DNA of 64,000 nucleotides from Deinandra increscens subsp. villosa (GCA_039602395.1 JBCNJP010000006.1:65195775-65259774), one strand, 5' to 3'; numbered from the stretch's first letter, positions 1-12,262 are shown. Notes: generated by a model not told the origin, from the sequence alone. Program-made: numbers and translations.

Positions 1-109
1 TGGGTAAGGAATAGGAATTGTCAACTTGGGGGTGGGTTGTCTTATATGAGAAGATAACGTCTCTTGGCTTTTGAGTTTTGTTAATGAAAATAGTCGTTAA
101 ATCCATTTT

Positions 110-310
110 ACTTATCATTATTGTTTATTTTAATAATACTATTACTATTATTATTTATAATAACAATTATTTTAGTTAATTATTATCATTAGTAGTATTA
201 TTATTATTTGTAATAAAAATTATTATCTATTAAGTATTATTTGATATATTATTATCAATTAAATAACTATAATATTATTATTATTATTATTATGATTATC
301 ATTATTAGTA
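110..310. repeat. AT-rich low-complexity tract (ATT/TTA-rich)
   Basis: Dense runs of ATT/TTA/TAA triplets with almost no G or C. This is an impure trinucleotide-type simple repeat. The flanks 1-109 and 311-867 are also AT-rich and show no gene I can support. Confidence 0.7.
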
Positions 311-867
311 TATTAGAGTAAACTTCAGTTTTAGTCTATTAAGTTTGATCCAAATAACGTTTTTAATCGAATCGTTTTAAATTCACCTTTCTAGACATTA
401 GTTTTATTTTCGTTTCATTAAACCAGTGTTTTTTCCGGTTAACTTTTTTTAAAAACCCTAAATTATCCTTGCTAGTAAAAATAAATAGAATATAAACAAA
501 ATAACAAAATTTATATGGACTAACGATGAAGGATAAGTTATTATGCACATGTAGGTTCACATGTGAATTACCGGTCACATGATGGTTCACATATGAAGTT
601 ATGTTGGTTCTGTTTGATTGAGTCTTATTGCACATCAGTTTATTTGTGTTTGAATAAGCGAGTCTTTTAGACATTAGAAGAGTAATTAGTATTAGTGATT
701 CCTGGCCTTTAGGCATGTTCCCTACTTTTCGCAGTTATGTTCATGTATTTAAGTTTCTGTCATTCTTCAGTAAAAGGTTAGAGAGAATATTGGGTGATTT
801 CAAGATTGTATGGCCTACCTTGTGCTTCATATGGTATCCGAGAAAACACAAAGTCTTTGTGAGCGAA

Positions 868-1020
868 ATGAGTGACGAAAAACTCAAAATTCCCCAATTT
901 GATGACCATTTTAAGCACTGGAGTGAAGTGATGGAAAACTTGCTGCGAGCAAAGAAGCTCTGGCATCTTATTGAGCTTGGGATCAGTGAGCCAGTTGTAG
1001 GAGTTGCACCCAGTGAAGTG
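868..1020 (+). pseudogene. Ty1/copia gag N-terminal fragment
   Basis: The frame from the ATG at 868 reads MSDEKLKIPQFDDHF and then HWSEVMENLLRAKKLW. This is the typical start of a plant copia Gag (DUF4219/UBN2 type), where 'L-x-IPQFDGHFDHW' is conserved. After about 50 residues the similarity ends (near SEV) and the frame closes at 1110. No zinc knuckle, protease or pol follows, so this is a short relic. An upstream ATG at 715 gives a longer open frame, but those extra residues look unrelated. An exon captured by a host gene is possible but unsupported. Confidence 0.55.
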
Positions 1021-1127
1021 TCACACCCTAGCCGCACGCTTGCCACGTACAGGAAAGGTGTTGGAGAAAACAGGTTGTCGATATCAGATACACGCGGAAG
1101 CAACAGATAACATATATATAAATATAT

Positions 1128-2027
1128 GGAAAAATGGACACTAATAATCCTAACTATTGCCTATTGGCCAAAAATAATCCTACCTATTTTTTTGTACATA
1201 ACCAGTCTTATAAATACACCCTGTTTTTTCTAATAATCTTTCCCGTTAAAAAACTAACCCCGTTAGTTTATGATGACGTGGAGGACCAATACTGTCATTA
1301 TTAAAACTTGTTTATATTTAAAAAGTATGAAGGACCAATCTTGTCATTATGTAAACTTTTTTAAATTAAAAAAAAAAAGAACACCCCTTCTCCGACAAAA
1401 CCCAAAATCGGCGACCACCGGCTCCACCGTTCCAGCTCCGGCCTCCCCTTCCTGCCGTCGTTCACCAGCGACCTCCACCGCCGTTCACCACCGCCGATTA
1501 GGGTTCTGACCTCTACTTCTCATCCCCTTCTCCGGTGACCCTCCCTTCCTGCTCCCCTTTCGAACCCAACCCAACCCCTCCATAACCTCCGGTGGACCTA
1601 CGGCGACCTGCTCCACTCGTAACCCTCCTCTGCCCCATCCAACCCTCAGTGACCATCGAACCCTCCGACCTCCCCTCTCGTTTTCCGGTTCACGACAGCC
1701 CCAAATGGGAGCAGAGGCAGTGTCGGTTGGGAGGTGGTGACGGCGCCGGTTCACGACAGCCCCCTTCGACCTTGTTTTTTTTTTTCTAATTTAAATAGAG
1801 TTTACATAATGACAAGATTGGTCCTTCATATTTTTAAATAGAAACAAGTTTTAATAATGACAGTATTGGTCCTCCACGTCATCACAAACTAACGGGGTTA
1901 GTTTTTTAACGGGAAAGATTATTAGAAAAAACATGGTGTATTTATAAGACTGATTATGTACAAAAAAATAGGTAGGATTATTTTTGGCCAATAGACAATA
2001 GTTAGGATTATTAGTGTCCATTTTCCC
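1128..2027. mobile_element. Non-autonomous Mutator-like element (MULE), 900 bp
   Basis: Long terminal inverted repeats of about 230 bp (about 1128-1363 and 1793-2027) match closely base for base, including the terminal GGAAAAATGGACAC versus GGGAAAATGGACAC. The element is flanked by a perfect 9-bp direct repeat TAAATATAT (1119-1127 and 2028-2036), the target duplication size of Mutator-like transposons. No transposase is present. The centre (about 1380-1790) is strikingly C/T- and GC-rich compared with its surroundings and not palindromic, with a motif CCGGTTCACGACAGCCCC occurring twice. Such a block resembles host 5'UTR/exon DNA captured by a Pack-MULE. The short open frames across it are not convincing genes. 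Confidence 0.85.
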
Positions 2028-2040
2028 TAAATATATTAAA

Positions 2041-3085
2041 CAACCATTAACTTATTTACAGACAACCTGGTGTTTCATAACATCTAGTAATAACAAAATA
2101 AGTTTTGTCTTGTTCTAGTATCTAGACAGAATACTAAGTAATTGAGCCCAAAGGTTCTTGATATCTTAATGAACATGTTTACTTGATTCCCTGTAGAGTC
2201 ACCTGTCTGGTAGATATCTACTGGTTTTCTGCAAAATTTGTAATCAACTTGTATCAACAACTAAGAAGTTGTTGGTGAGTCGTACCCTGACTTGTTATTC
2301 ATATTTTTCAAACAGAATAAACTTTATTCCAGCCACGTATTGCAGGAATGTATGTACATTTATCCCTTTGACCTTTTGTTATCTTTATATCATCTTTGCT
2401 TTTTCTGATTTTTTTGTATTTTACGATTTTAAAATTTGCGATTTGTGTTGATTTGGATCTTGCAGGCACTTGAATTGAATATTGCTTCAAAAGGAATTGT
2501 ATGTGGAGAAGTCATTTGTCAAGTGGTTGGATTATGATTCAAGCGTATAAAACTATATGGATGGCTCATTTCATATTTACAAGTTTATCTTCTGTTGTTC
2601 TTAGAGTACACCATTAGTTTCTTTATTCTAAAAATTTACATGTACCCACATCTTTTTGTGTTAATCAATATTCAGTTGATAGTTTTCTTATTGAATAAAA
2701 ACATAAAATACAAGTCAATGATTAAATCGATTGTTGTGATTTTTTAATGTTAGTAAAAAAAAGTGATGCAGAACATAAGGTGAAAGACATCAAGCTTCTA
2801 CTTAATGGCTTAAGTAAAAACTTTGTTTCCCCATCCTCAAAATGTTGCAATAGTTTACGCTTATAATTTAGACTTAAAACACCTTAAATCAAATTACATC
2901 ACAACTAAGTGTAGTTAACGGCTTAACGCGGACGGGATTTTCAGTGAAACTTATATAATGGTATATAATATCAGTAACTTCTATATAAAACTGCATAAAT
3001 ACACTTACAAAAAAAGACAACCCGTCGTAACGCGTGGGCAAGTTTACTCGTATATTACATTAATGATTTAAAAGAAGTAATATAC
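2041..3085. other. No gene recognised; AT-rich intergenic DNA
   Basis: I see no coding signal with splice support. A run reading cccgtcgtaacgcgtggg at about 3022-3040 resembles a motif seen near the ends of some plant repeats and has a rough counterpart (gcgcgggtgggtcgcg) at about 3842. They might bound one old repeat, but this is unproven. Confidence 0.4.
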
Positions 3086-3089
3086 TTTA

Positions 3090-3850
3090 AGATTTTTGTA
3101 CTTTGGCCACAAGTTGTTTTGGGTTTTAAACTTTTGCCACATAGCCTTTTCATAGTTTGGCCATGATAGTTTAAGACTTTTGACATTTTCTACCAAACAT
3201 TTACGCTTTGTTTTTTTTTCTTTTTTCTTTTTTAAACGAAATAGTAAACTTTATGTTGTCATATTTTAGCCAAATATGTTTCGTACCTTTACGTTTACTA
3301 CCCCTTAACTTTTAATGTTTTTTTTTTAAAGTTTTGTGGTCTTCTACTTTGGCCATTAAACTTCTAACTTTTCTACTTTCATTGTTTGTATATTTTTAAA
3401 TTTTTATACATTTACCACGAGACTTTTAAATATTTACGTTTTATACCCCTTAACTTTTTGAATTCCGTTTTTTATTATTAGACTACCTTTATTTTTTGTA
3501 TACTTTTAAAGTTTTTTACTTTAAGGACCACTTTTTTTTATACTTTTATACTTCGAGGACAACTTTTAAATTTTGACGTTTTGTTACCCTAAAATTTCTT
3601 ACTTTCATTTTATAGTATATATTTTTTTATAGTTATATACTTCGACGACACAACTTTTAGACTTTGACGTTTTATTCCCCTAAAAAGTCCTACTTTCGTT
3701 TTTTTAGTATACTTTCACCATGAAACTTTTAAACTTTTATGTTTTATACTCCTTAACTTTCTCTATTTCCGTTTTTTAGTATACTTTTAGAGTTTCCGAC
3801 TGTGGTCAATATTTTTTTGTAGTTTATACTTTCGCCACAAAGCGCGGGTG
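3090..3850. repeat. Degenerate T-rich tandem-like repeat field
   Basis: Recurring words such as 'acttttaaactttgacgttt', 'ttattcccctaa', 'tactttcgttttttagtatac' and 'ttggccac' return at roughly 110-140-bp spacing, with heavy divergence and strand-biased T richness. It looks like an old tandem array or repeatedly nested repeat and has no coding content. Confidence 0.5.
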
Positions 3851-4312
3851 GGTCGCGAGATCAAATAAAACTGAACGACACTGTTATTGCAGGCCTGCCG
3901 CAACGTGCAGGCAGGTCTGCAACTTGTTGGAGTTAAACCAAGTTATGTCTGTGACGCCCACTCCCAGTCTTGGCTCCAGGAGGGGTCACGTGTCGGATTT
4001 ACTCATGAACACATGGTACAATAGAGATAACTAAGCAGCGGAAATTAAAAACTTTTCATGTATATATATATAACAAGTTACAACAGTAAGGAAGATAACA
4101 ACATAATCTATAACTAGATCTTATCTATAGCTATGCCAGTCTACTACCGAGTCATTCCTGATAGCTTGTCCATCTAATCTGCCCTTGCTAGAGCCCTTCC
4201 CTTGCTACTTTAAACATCACCGATACCTGACATACATGCTTTTAAAGGTCAGCTTACGCTGGTGAGTTCTAAGTATTTAAAACTTTTACCTTTACCTTGA
4301 AAGGCTACTTCA

Positions 4313-4562
4313 AACATTTGGGCCTAACGGCCCCTTTCTTTATAAACATTTAATAGGTATAAAACATGACAGAATTATACCAAACATAACATTTAAACAT
4401 TCAGTATTAAAAATCATTTAATACTCTAAAACATACCTCAAACATTTGGGCCTAACGGCCCCTTCTTTATAAACATTTAACAGGTATAAAGCATAACAGG
4501 ATTATACCAAAACGTTTAACTCATCAGTATTAAAAATCATTTAATACTCTAAAATACCTTGG
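4313..4562. repeat. Tandem duplication (about 125 bp x 2) inside the solo LTR
   Basis: Two adjacent copies, about 4313-4438 and 4439-4562, both begin AACATTTGGGCCTAACGG and end with the 'taatactctaaaa' word. They differ at a modest number of positions and indels. Confidence 0.75.
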
Positions 4563-7500
4563 GCCTCCGGGACCCATCCTCTGTGCAAATAATCATTACG
4601 TATAATAAAGTCATACGAAACATTATAAGCAAAACCTCTTTTTACTAAGCATTGTCTATCCTCTGGGACTACTTTAGCCCCTTTCGGTTGGCCGTCGCCT
4701 CCCGACCTCTTGAGTAACCGTCGTTACTCCAGTGGCTTCATTTCCACTGCTTGGATTGTACAACCCCCCTCTTACCAGACAATCTGTGCTTAGATTAAAA
4801 CTTCTTTAAAATAACCCCAAGGGTCATTTCCTTTATCCTCAAAAACTCATTTTTCCTCTTTTGAAACTTTTCTTTTAAAACTTTAACTTCTTTATTACCC
4901 GTTCATTATAACCTTCCCGAAAAGAGTAATAACAGGTAATAATAACTTTAAAACAGTTATAAGTATTATAACTTTTTCACGTATGTGTATCAACACAAAA
5001 CAAGTAAGGCATCTCAAATACTTTTCAAGTAAACAGTTGAATATGTATCATTGCATGTATATCAGCCCGAAAACATTAAAACATTTAAAACATTTAAAAG
5101 TGGGCTCATAGAACTCACCTTATTCTCTTAAGCAGTTAATTCAGAGAAAACCTCCGCTATGCCTTCCAATTAAACCTAATCGCGTATTGTATGGCGTTAA
5201 CACAAGGTTTAATATAATAAACCTTTCCTATGTTTATTTTAACTCTTTATTAACTTAATAATACTTAGTTTATTAAGTTTATACCTTTTAAAGGTCAAAA
5301 TGACCAAAATGCCCTTTAGGCCATTATCCTTTTCTTTTGTTAATAATATGAAGACACGCATTCCTATAAGTAAACGCTCACTCCGGGGTCGCCCAGTGTT
5401 GGGATGCCATTGCCCAGATGGGATGGCGACACCCCCGCTATGCCAGAAACCCCAGTGTACAGGCGTCTACCCTTACGGTCCGCGCGAACTTCTAAATATC
5501 CGATTAACTTAGTATTTTAAATACTTTCTCATTTATCCAATTTAACTTTATATATACTTATTACATATAAAGATATGTTACCATGTCAAAAATCAAGTCT
5601 TCATATTTTCCGGATTGTTTTATATTAAGAAATCATATTCCAAAACCCTAATTTCAATGTTTAACACTTTGAATATATATTAACATATTTTAAATATGTT
5701 TCAAACATATATTAAACATTCTTTAACCCGAAAATCACTTTATCATTATCGTTAACCTTTATATTAAATATATACGTTTATATATATTTAATATTTAAAT
5801 ATATTCTTTTAATCAATTTTATTAAATAAAACTGATTAATAATGATATATATATATTTATTTGTCTTAAATATATATATTTATGTTATTTATCCCGTTCT
5901 ATTATGATTTAATTTAGATTTTAACTTAACAATAATATTTGTAATAATAACAAATATATAACGGGTTTACCTCTTGACGGGTCGTGAAACGAGTCCGAAT
6001 AATAACCGAATAATAAAGTTGTCCGATTTGGACAAATAAATAGTCCTTCCCGACTAGCTCCTTGCCACGAGTATTTCCCCGTTGCCGGTTTGTTGTTTGG
6101 ACCTCGTTACGCCACCGAAACGTTGACCGAAAGTGTAAATGGGTTAACTCGACGTCCCTAGTTTACGCCCCGTTTGCTGCCACCGTGGACCACCCGCAAC
6201 GACCGTCGATCACCGCAACAATTCTTTGTCATCCCTGTAGCTCACTACTGTTGCCGGCACCGCCCGCCGTCAACCGCTTGTCACCGGATCTCAACCGAAA
6301 GAGAGAACGGTAAACCGGGTTTTATCTCCTTTTGTATAAAATGTACCCACCACCTACTTTGGCCATCGACCTCCTGCTACCGTCTCTATTATTGCTGTTT
6401 CACCGCCGCCTCCCGACGTCGACACCATCACCATCATCACTGAAAACAGGAGCTCGGGTTTTAAAGGAAGTTCACCGGAGAACAACGGCCGTAGCCACCG
6501 TTAATCAGACTGTTTACGAGCCATATTCGCCGTCACCGGCGGATCACGGTGGTCCCTGGTCGTCGCCACTGGGTTCGGACAGGCGGAGGCTCGTCGGATG
6601 GTTACTGGGTTTCGCCGGTTTCGGTCGGAGGTCCGAGCTGGGTAACCTCGTCGGAAAAACGAAGGAGCAGGGGTGCGAGGGAGGCTCTCCGGGTTCGCGG
6701 CTCTGTGCTGCCATCGCTGGTTTCATCGGGTCCTTGGACGGAGGGTGAGGGCTGTTGCGAATCAGAAGCAGACGGGGGAAAAGGGATGGGGGTTTGCCGG
6801 AATATCGATCGGAGAAGGGGGGACTAGAGGGGGAGCTGGTTTAGTCGGGAAATAGAGCGGCGGGAGTACGGTTTTTATTTGATTTCTTTCTCTCTCGTCT
6901 CTTTTCTGCTTCTTTCATTTTGTCTGTTTCTGATTGTGTGTATGTGTATGTTTGAATGAATTGTGAATTTCAATTGAAATGCATGCATGTATTTATACAT
7001 AACATTGTTAAATAGAAACTCTCCACGTATACTGCTTACTAACGATTTTGAATGATGAATCATGAAAGAAATTCGACAGAGAGCATAGTGATTAGGAAAG
7101 TAAGAAGTAAGGAACAAGCAATAGGGTATAATATTTAATAAGGATTATACCCGTATTCTGCACCCGTATAATAATATTTTGTAAACAGTTTTAAAAATTC
7201 TCGAACATCTAAAATATTACGGGGGTCCAATAAATATAATTATTATACTTATTCTTCGATTATAACGTGAACCAGTTACGCGATAAAAGCGCGTGTCTAA
7301 TCGGCATTGCGGTCGTGGCCGTTTTATAAACCGAATATGTCGTCCCGACTGAAATTCTTAATAAGTAGTATAATAATATTTATACTTCGCCGAGTCACTA
7401 AAATTATCTCAAACGGCTAACCGAATTAGTTCCGGTTACTATCGCGTAACAGCAACGGTTACCGATTCTACCGTTTTTTATGCCGAACAATGTAAATATA

Positions 7501-7776
7501 TTTTATAACGATTATAAATTAAGTATTTAGCAATACCTGATATTCTATATTCGCTTCGATGTTATTTTAGTGACGTCTGTGTCTTAATTACGGTTATTAC
7601 AAACCGGGCCTAAATCATTATTTTGCATTTTCCCGCTTCGTTATGACTCGGATCTAAGATCCGTCTGCGCTCACGATCTTTATTTTTCGTTATCTATCAT
7701 ATTCTATAATTACGCCTCTTGACATTCCCTCGAATGCCGTGCCGAATATTCGTACGTGAATTGTGACGTTTTTCTA

Positions 7777-7783
<7 letters not shown>

Positions 7784-7809
<26 letters not shown>

Positions 7810-7811
7810 CT
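7784..7811. repeat. (TA)n microsatellite
   Basis: An alternating TA tract of about 28 bp near the right end of the solo LTR. Confidence 0.85.
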
Positions 7812-7893
7812 ATATTACATGCATTTCAACTACTTAACAAATATAGCATACGTATATAATTTAAGTCATAAAATTTTGGGGCGTTACAATGTC

Positions 7894-8440
7894 GGTCCCA
7901 GGGATGGCGCCAATGTTACGTCCCCCGGGGTAGTAGAATTGTTGGTCAGCGACGTGATGCTTGATGATGAAGCTTAGTCCTGCAAACCATAAACATCGTT
8001 GGCCTTGGCACGAAGGACCCCTAGGGGGTCTTCGTGACGAAGCTCTAACGTGAGAGTAAGAGAAAAACTTTGTGGAGAGTATATGCGAGTATTAAAGTGT
8101 TAGTGGAGTTGTGAATGAATGTTTTATCGTCCCTCGCTTGTCTTTTATATTGGAGGATGCCAATGGAACTTAATGCCCGAGTCACTCGTCCCTTGTCCTC
8201 TTGATAGCCCTCATTAATGCGTCAAAGAGCTTCTGTGGATGCCTATGCGTTGTCTCCAGCTGGACTGCGGATATGCCAATCTCATCAACCTGTCGCATCG
8301 TCCTTGCAGTACTTGGTATGTATCCGTGTCTGCTAGATACCCTACATTTATGTTTAATTCCTTTTGCTGCTAAAACAAACCCCTTACGTTTGGACGGGTC
8401 CTATGTCGAGACTCGTGCCCCTTATTTAAGATAACCGTCA
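7894..8440 (-). mobile_element. LTR plus primer-binding-site remnant, interrupted by the solo LTR
   Basis: Read on the minus strand, an LTR-like end '...GACGTAACA' is followed by TTGGCGCCATCCCTGGGACC. This is a primer-binding-site-like motif of the tRNA-Arg (TGGCGCC) style used by Tat/Ogre-type gypsy elements. The body to about 8440 has leader-like composition and no gene. The solo LTR at 3950-7888 sits just inside this element, because the ATGTC target follows the PBS, and 3850-3949 would be its continuation. The outer boundary near 8440 is approximate. Confidence 0.45.
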
Positions 8441-8598
8441 TCGTATTCAAGGTTTAATGAAATCGTCGTTAAAAGAATAATTTACTAAAAAATTTAAAAT
8501 TTGATATTCAAAAGAAAGTTTACTGCTGTTCAAAAAAAAAAGAAAGTTTACTAAGAACAAGTAATAATAAGTAATAACAAAAGGTTTCGAATTTAGTC

Positions 8599-8611
8599 TT
8601 CTAGACGGTTC
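8599..8611. promoter_or_regulatory. Heat-shock-element-like site upstream of the first DnaJ gene
   Basis: TTCtaGACggTTC, three alternating pentamer cores with one mismatch (GAC for GAA), lies about 265 bp upstream of the ATG at 8878. A similar imperfect site precedes the paralogous gene. Confidence 0.35.
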
Positions 8612-8877
8612 TTTAATATCGGTGCAATCACATATCAAAACAATCTGGACCGTCCATATCTTCCTCCTCAAACTATACCACACCTTCTACCCCAATTTCC
8701 CACACCCTAGCTTTCGCCGAACTTACACACGAGTCAGTCTTCCGATTCCGATCTGCTTCTTCTCAGGTAAGTTTCTATAAAAACCTTGCGTGAATCTCTT
8801 CCTCTTCTGTTGATCTGATATCCTGTTTTTGTGTTAGATCTGTATTCAAATCTTGAGAATCGAAGAAGAAGAACAGA

Positions 8878-11505
8878 ATGTTTGGAAGAGCACCGAAGAA
8901 GAGCGATAATACGAAGTACTATGAGATCCTCGGGGTTCCGAAATCCGCTTCACAGGACGATCTCAAGAAGGCGTATCGGAAAGCCGCTATTAAAAATCAT
9001 CCTGACAAGGGTGGAGATCCGGAGAAGGTGCGATTATTTAACCTAATCTCTTCTATCGCTTTATGTTTGTTGGCCTGATCGATTTTATTGTATTTGATTA
9101 GAATTCGCAAACATGATTATGATAGAGAATAATCGATGTAGCTTAGTGTTGATTTGGATAGTTTGTAGTGTAATTCTGTCCCTGGATGAAAATCGGCTCA
9201 GTTAATATAGGTGATGTTGGCTGAATTGATGAGACCTGTAGATAAATGGATCATCTCGAGAGTTAAAAGTTGAAAATTAGTCACTATTATGTATTGGTAA
9301 TGCTGTCTGTTCAGTGTTTATTGCATTCAAAAGAAGTATATTAAGCTTGATACACTATCTGCATGTTAAAGTTTTGTTTTTATTCACTATTCACTGCCCA
9401 TGGCATGCAAGTTATGTTCTTTTTAGGAATTTAGGGGATGCTGCTATGTTTTTGACATTTGTTTTCAAAGTTTGATGATGATAACGTACGGTTAGAGTGT
9501 TGAAAGCAGTTAAAAGAGTTTATGTTGCTAGTATGGAATATGTCAGCTTATGTATTAGGAACATCTGACCTATGAATATTGCAGTTGATAATGACGGCAC
9601 TGGTCCCTGACTCCCTTCACATCCTCCCAAAAAGTCATAGGAAAAATTAAGCCATCTTTGGTATCTACAAGGAAATTTAACACGTATTTTGAACAATTTT
9701 CTCATTATAGTTTTTAAAAGGATGTTTATAGGATGAATGCCAGCAGATCATTCTTGTTTAAAATGCAAAATGTACATGTTTTGACACTGTACCTAATTTG
9801 TATATTCTAGGCAACTTGCCCTGGTTGTCTTTAAGTGGTGAAATATAATGCAAGCTGTTATTTTGTAATGAAAAAAGTACATTGCTTGAACAGGGAGCTG
9901 ATCCAAAGTATGCTATAATTTAGTTCTCTAGTGTATCTAACACTTGCTTATGTGTATTTGGCATGATGTTTGTCTTTTTAACTTGAAATGTTAATATTTT
10001 AGTTTAAAGAGCTTGCCCAAGCATATGAGGTGCTGAGTGACCCAGAGAAGCGTGAGATATATGATCAGTACGGTGAGGATGCTTTGAAGGAAGGAATGGG
10101 CGGTGGAGGTGGTGGTCATGACCCTTTTGACATATTCCAGTCTTTCTTTGGTGGTAGTCCTTTTGGTGGTAAGCACTCGTGACCTGCTTTCTGCTTTCTT
10201 TTAGGAGTTATTCCACTTCATCTTTGAAGTTATTGTAGTTGCGTTTGCTGTTAAATTCACTTGTAATATTTTTATACCCAGGTGGCGGTGGTAGTAGCAG
10301 CAGGGTACGAAGGCAACGAAGGGGAGAAGATGTTGTTCATCCTCTCAAAGTTTCTCTCGAGGATCTTTATAATGGAACTTCCAAGAAACTATCGCTTTCA
10401 CGTAATGTAATTTGCTCCAAGTGTAAAGGGTTAGTGCTCACCTTCTTTTGTATGTATCTGACAAGTGATAAGTGATTTTGTTTTTTCATTTTACTTACTG
10501 ATGTTGCATATTTGCAGGAAGGGTTCAAAGTCAGGTGCTTCAATGAAATGTTCTGGGTGTCAAGGTTCTGGAATGAAAGTTTCCATCAGACATCTTGGAC
10601 CATCTATGATCCAGCAAATGCAGCATCCTTGTAATGAGTGCAAGGGTACTGGTGAAACCATCAATGACAAGGATCGATGCACACAGTGCAAGGGTGAGAA
10701 AGTTGTGCAGGAGAAGAAGGTACTCGAAGTACATGTTGAGAAGGGTATGCAGAATGGGCAGAAGATTACATTCCCTGGCGAGGCTGATGAAGCCGTAAGC
10801 TTTTTATCATCTTTTATTTATTTATTTTTATTTGTTTATAAAGATGTTGCAGTTTTTCACACTGGTGTTGTGTTATGCAGCCTGATACCGTAACCGGTGA
10901 CATTGTGTTTGTGTTACAACAAAAGGAACACCCTAAGTTTAAGCGAAAGGGTGATGACATATTTGTTGAGCACACATTGAGCTTGACAGAGGCCCTATGT
11001 GGGTTCCAGTTTATCTTAACCCATTTGGACAACAGACAGCTTCTCATCAAATCTGATCCTGGACAAGTCGTCAAGCCTGGTAATTTATATCTTTAATATC
11101 AATTTTAATACCTAAGTAACTGATTTTACAAACAATGTTGATTTGATTGTAATATCTTTTTGGGCTTTTACCCGAAATTTAGATCAATTCAAGGCGATAA
11201 ACGATGAAGGGATGCCAATGTACCAGAGGCCGTTTATGAGGGGGAAGCTTTACATCCACTTCACCGTGGAATTCCCGGATTCACTGTCACCAGAGCAGTG
11301 CAAGGCATTGGAGGCGGTGCTGCCACCGAAGCCTTCGATGCAGATGACAGACATGGAACTGGATGAATGCGAAGAAACGACTCTTCATGATGTGAACATT
11401 GAAGAGGAGATGAGAAGGAAGCAACAATCAGCTCAAGAAGCTTATGATGAAGATGAAGATATGCATGGTGGAGGAGCACAGAGGGTACAATGTGCACAGC
11501 AGTAA
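8878..11505 (+). CDS. DnaJ homologue, type A HSP40 co-chaperone (copy 1)
   Basis: Cytosolic J-protein that stimulates HSP70 ATPase and delivers clients. There are six coding exons with consensus introns: 8878-9027, 10003-10168, 10282-10429, 10518-10794, 10881-11079 and 11183-11505, giving 420 residues, the usual length of plant ANJ1/AtJ2/AtJ3 proteins. Domains in order: J-domain (residues 1-70, HPD at 41-43); a Gly/Phe-rich linker ending in a poly-Gly/Ser run; four CxxCxGxG-type zinc motifs (CSKCKGKG, CSGCQGSG, CNECKGTG, CTQCKGEK); the C-terminal substrate and dimer domains; and a terminal CAQQ, a CaaX box predicting farnesylation and membrane attachment. A probable 5'UTR intron spans 8767-8837. 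The gene is intact. Its near-identical paralogue lies in opposite orientation at 18893-21393. The assignment is firm; the exact orthologue is not. Confidence 0.96.
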
Positions 11506-11930
11506 CTTGAGTCATGGTTGTTGAGGTTTGGTCATCTGATAGATAATAATGTCAGTTGTGATTTTGTTTCCTTCTTGTTTATTTAAATATGATAGTGTGG
11601 ATGGTTTTGCTCATCTGAGACTGGTTTGGTCCCTATTACTTGTTTGTGTTGTGTCCTGCCTTTGATGAGTTTTATGTATTTCCTGTCAAAACCAATTAGG
11701 TAATATCTTACCAGTAATAAGTATTGGAGATAATTACTGTTTTTGTTCCTTCGGTATGCATAAAAGCTGTGTTGTTATTCATGTTGTGTCTTTGTTAATG
11801 AGCAATATAAATTGAACAAGATTCTTTTTAGAGATATGAAGTAACACTATATAATGAACAAAATAAACAATGTTATGATAAAACCATATTGAATTGTTCT
11901 GGGTTTTTGATTGGATAGAGATGATGCTTT
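11506..11930. other. 3' flank of DnaJ copy 1
   Basis: T-rich 3'UTR-like sequence with AATAAT/AATATAA-type signals and no further gene. Confidence 0.5.
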
Positions 11931-11934
11931 GATT

Positions 11935-12252
11935 ATTTCAAATTTAGTGTCAAACATAGAGATGGATTTGGGATGCATGATTGGAACATTTCTGACTAAG
12001 TACCTCGGTGTTACTTTAAGGTCAAAAATGAACCTTATTAAATAATGGGACTTGATGGTGGAAAAGTTGGCAAAGCACCTTTGTAAGTGGAAACTATCAA
12101 CACTTTCTTTCGGAGAGAGGATGACGCTTGCTAAAGGCATGCTTGGTGCCATTCTTTCTTACTATATATATTGGTTAAAAACTCCGGTCCAAGTCACTAA
12201 GAGCATTGAAGCAATTAGAAGAAAGTTCTATTTGGGGGGATGTGATTGTTAA
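11935..12252 (+). pseudogene. LINE reverse-transcriptase fragment
   Basis: In the plus strand, a stretch reading LTKYLGVTL is followed by KLAKHLCKWK, LSFGERMTLAKGML and VTKSIEAIRRKFYLGG. This is the plant LINE RT tail pattern (YLGVPLG ... W ... LS.GGR.TLI ... I...FLWGG). A stop and frame change lie near 12042-12051. It is truncated at both ends and is a dead copy. Confidence 0.75.
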
Positions 12253-12262
12253 AGGCAATGTC

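Larger units (their letters stand above)
3950..7888. mobile_element. Solo LTR of a large Ty3/gypsy-like retrotransposon (3.9 kb)
   Basis: The left end TGTGACGCCC and right end GGGGCGTTACA are the inverted terminal signature of many plant chromovirus (Tekay-like) LTRs. The unit is flanked by a perfect 5-bp duplication ATGTC (3945-3949 and 7889-7893). Nothing inside looks like gag or pol, so this is a single LTR left after LTR-LTR recombination. A GC-rich, proline-like segment (about 6060-6860) gives several short open frames that I regard as LTR leader sequence, not genes. At 3939 bp it is long for an LTR, so further insertions inside it are possible. The family assignment is by end motif only. 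Confidence 0.75.

Noticed and set aside
1485..1789. Open frames across the GC-rich core of the first Mutator-like element
   Set aside because: Frames exist on both strands simply because the segment lacks AT-rich stop codons. The proteins are low-complexity and match no family I recognise.
6062..6855. Several overlapping open frames in both strands within the solo LTR
   Set aside because: They are produced by locally GC-rich, proline/serine-type sequence inside an LTR with clear ends and target duplication. No domain, splice or start context supports a gene.
7894..7977. Palindromic-looking GC patch (tcccccggggtag) after the solo LTR
   Set aside because: Best explained as the end of an LTR and its primer-binding site, not a regulatory operator.
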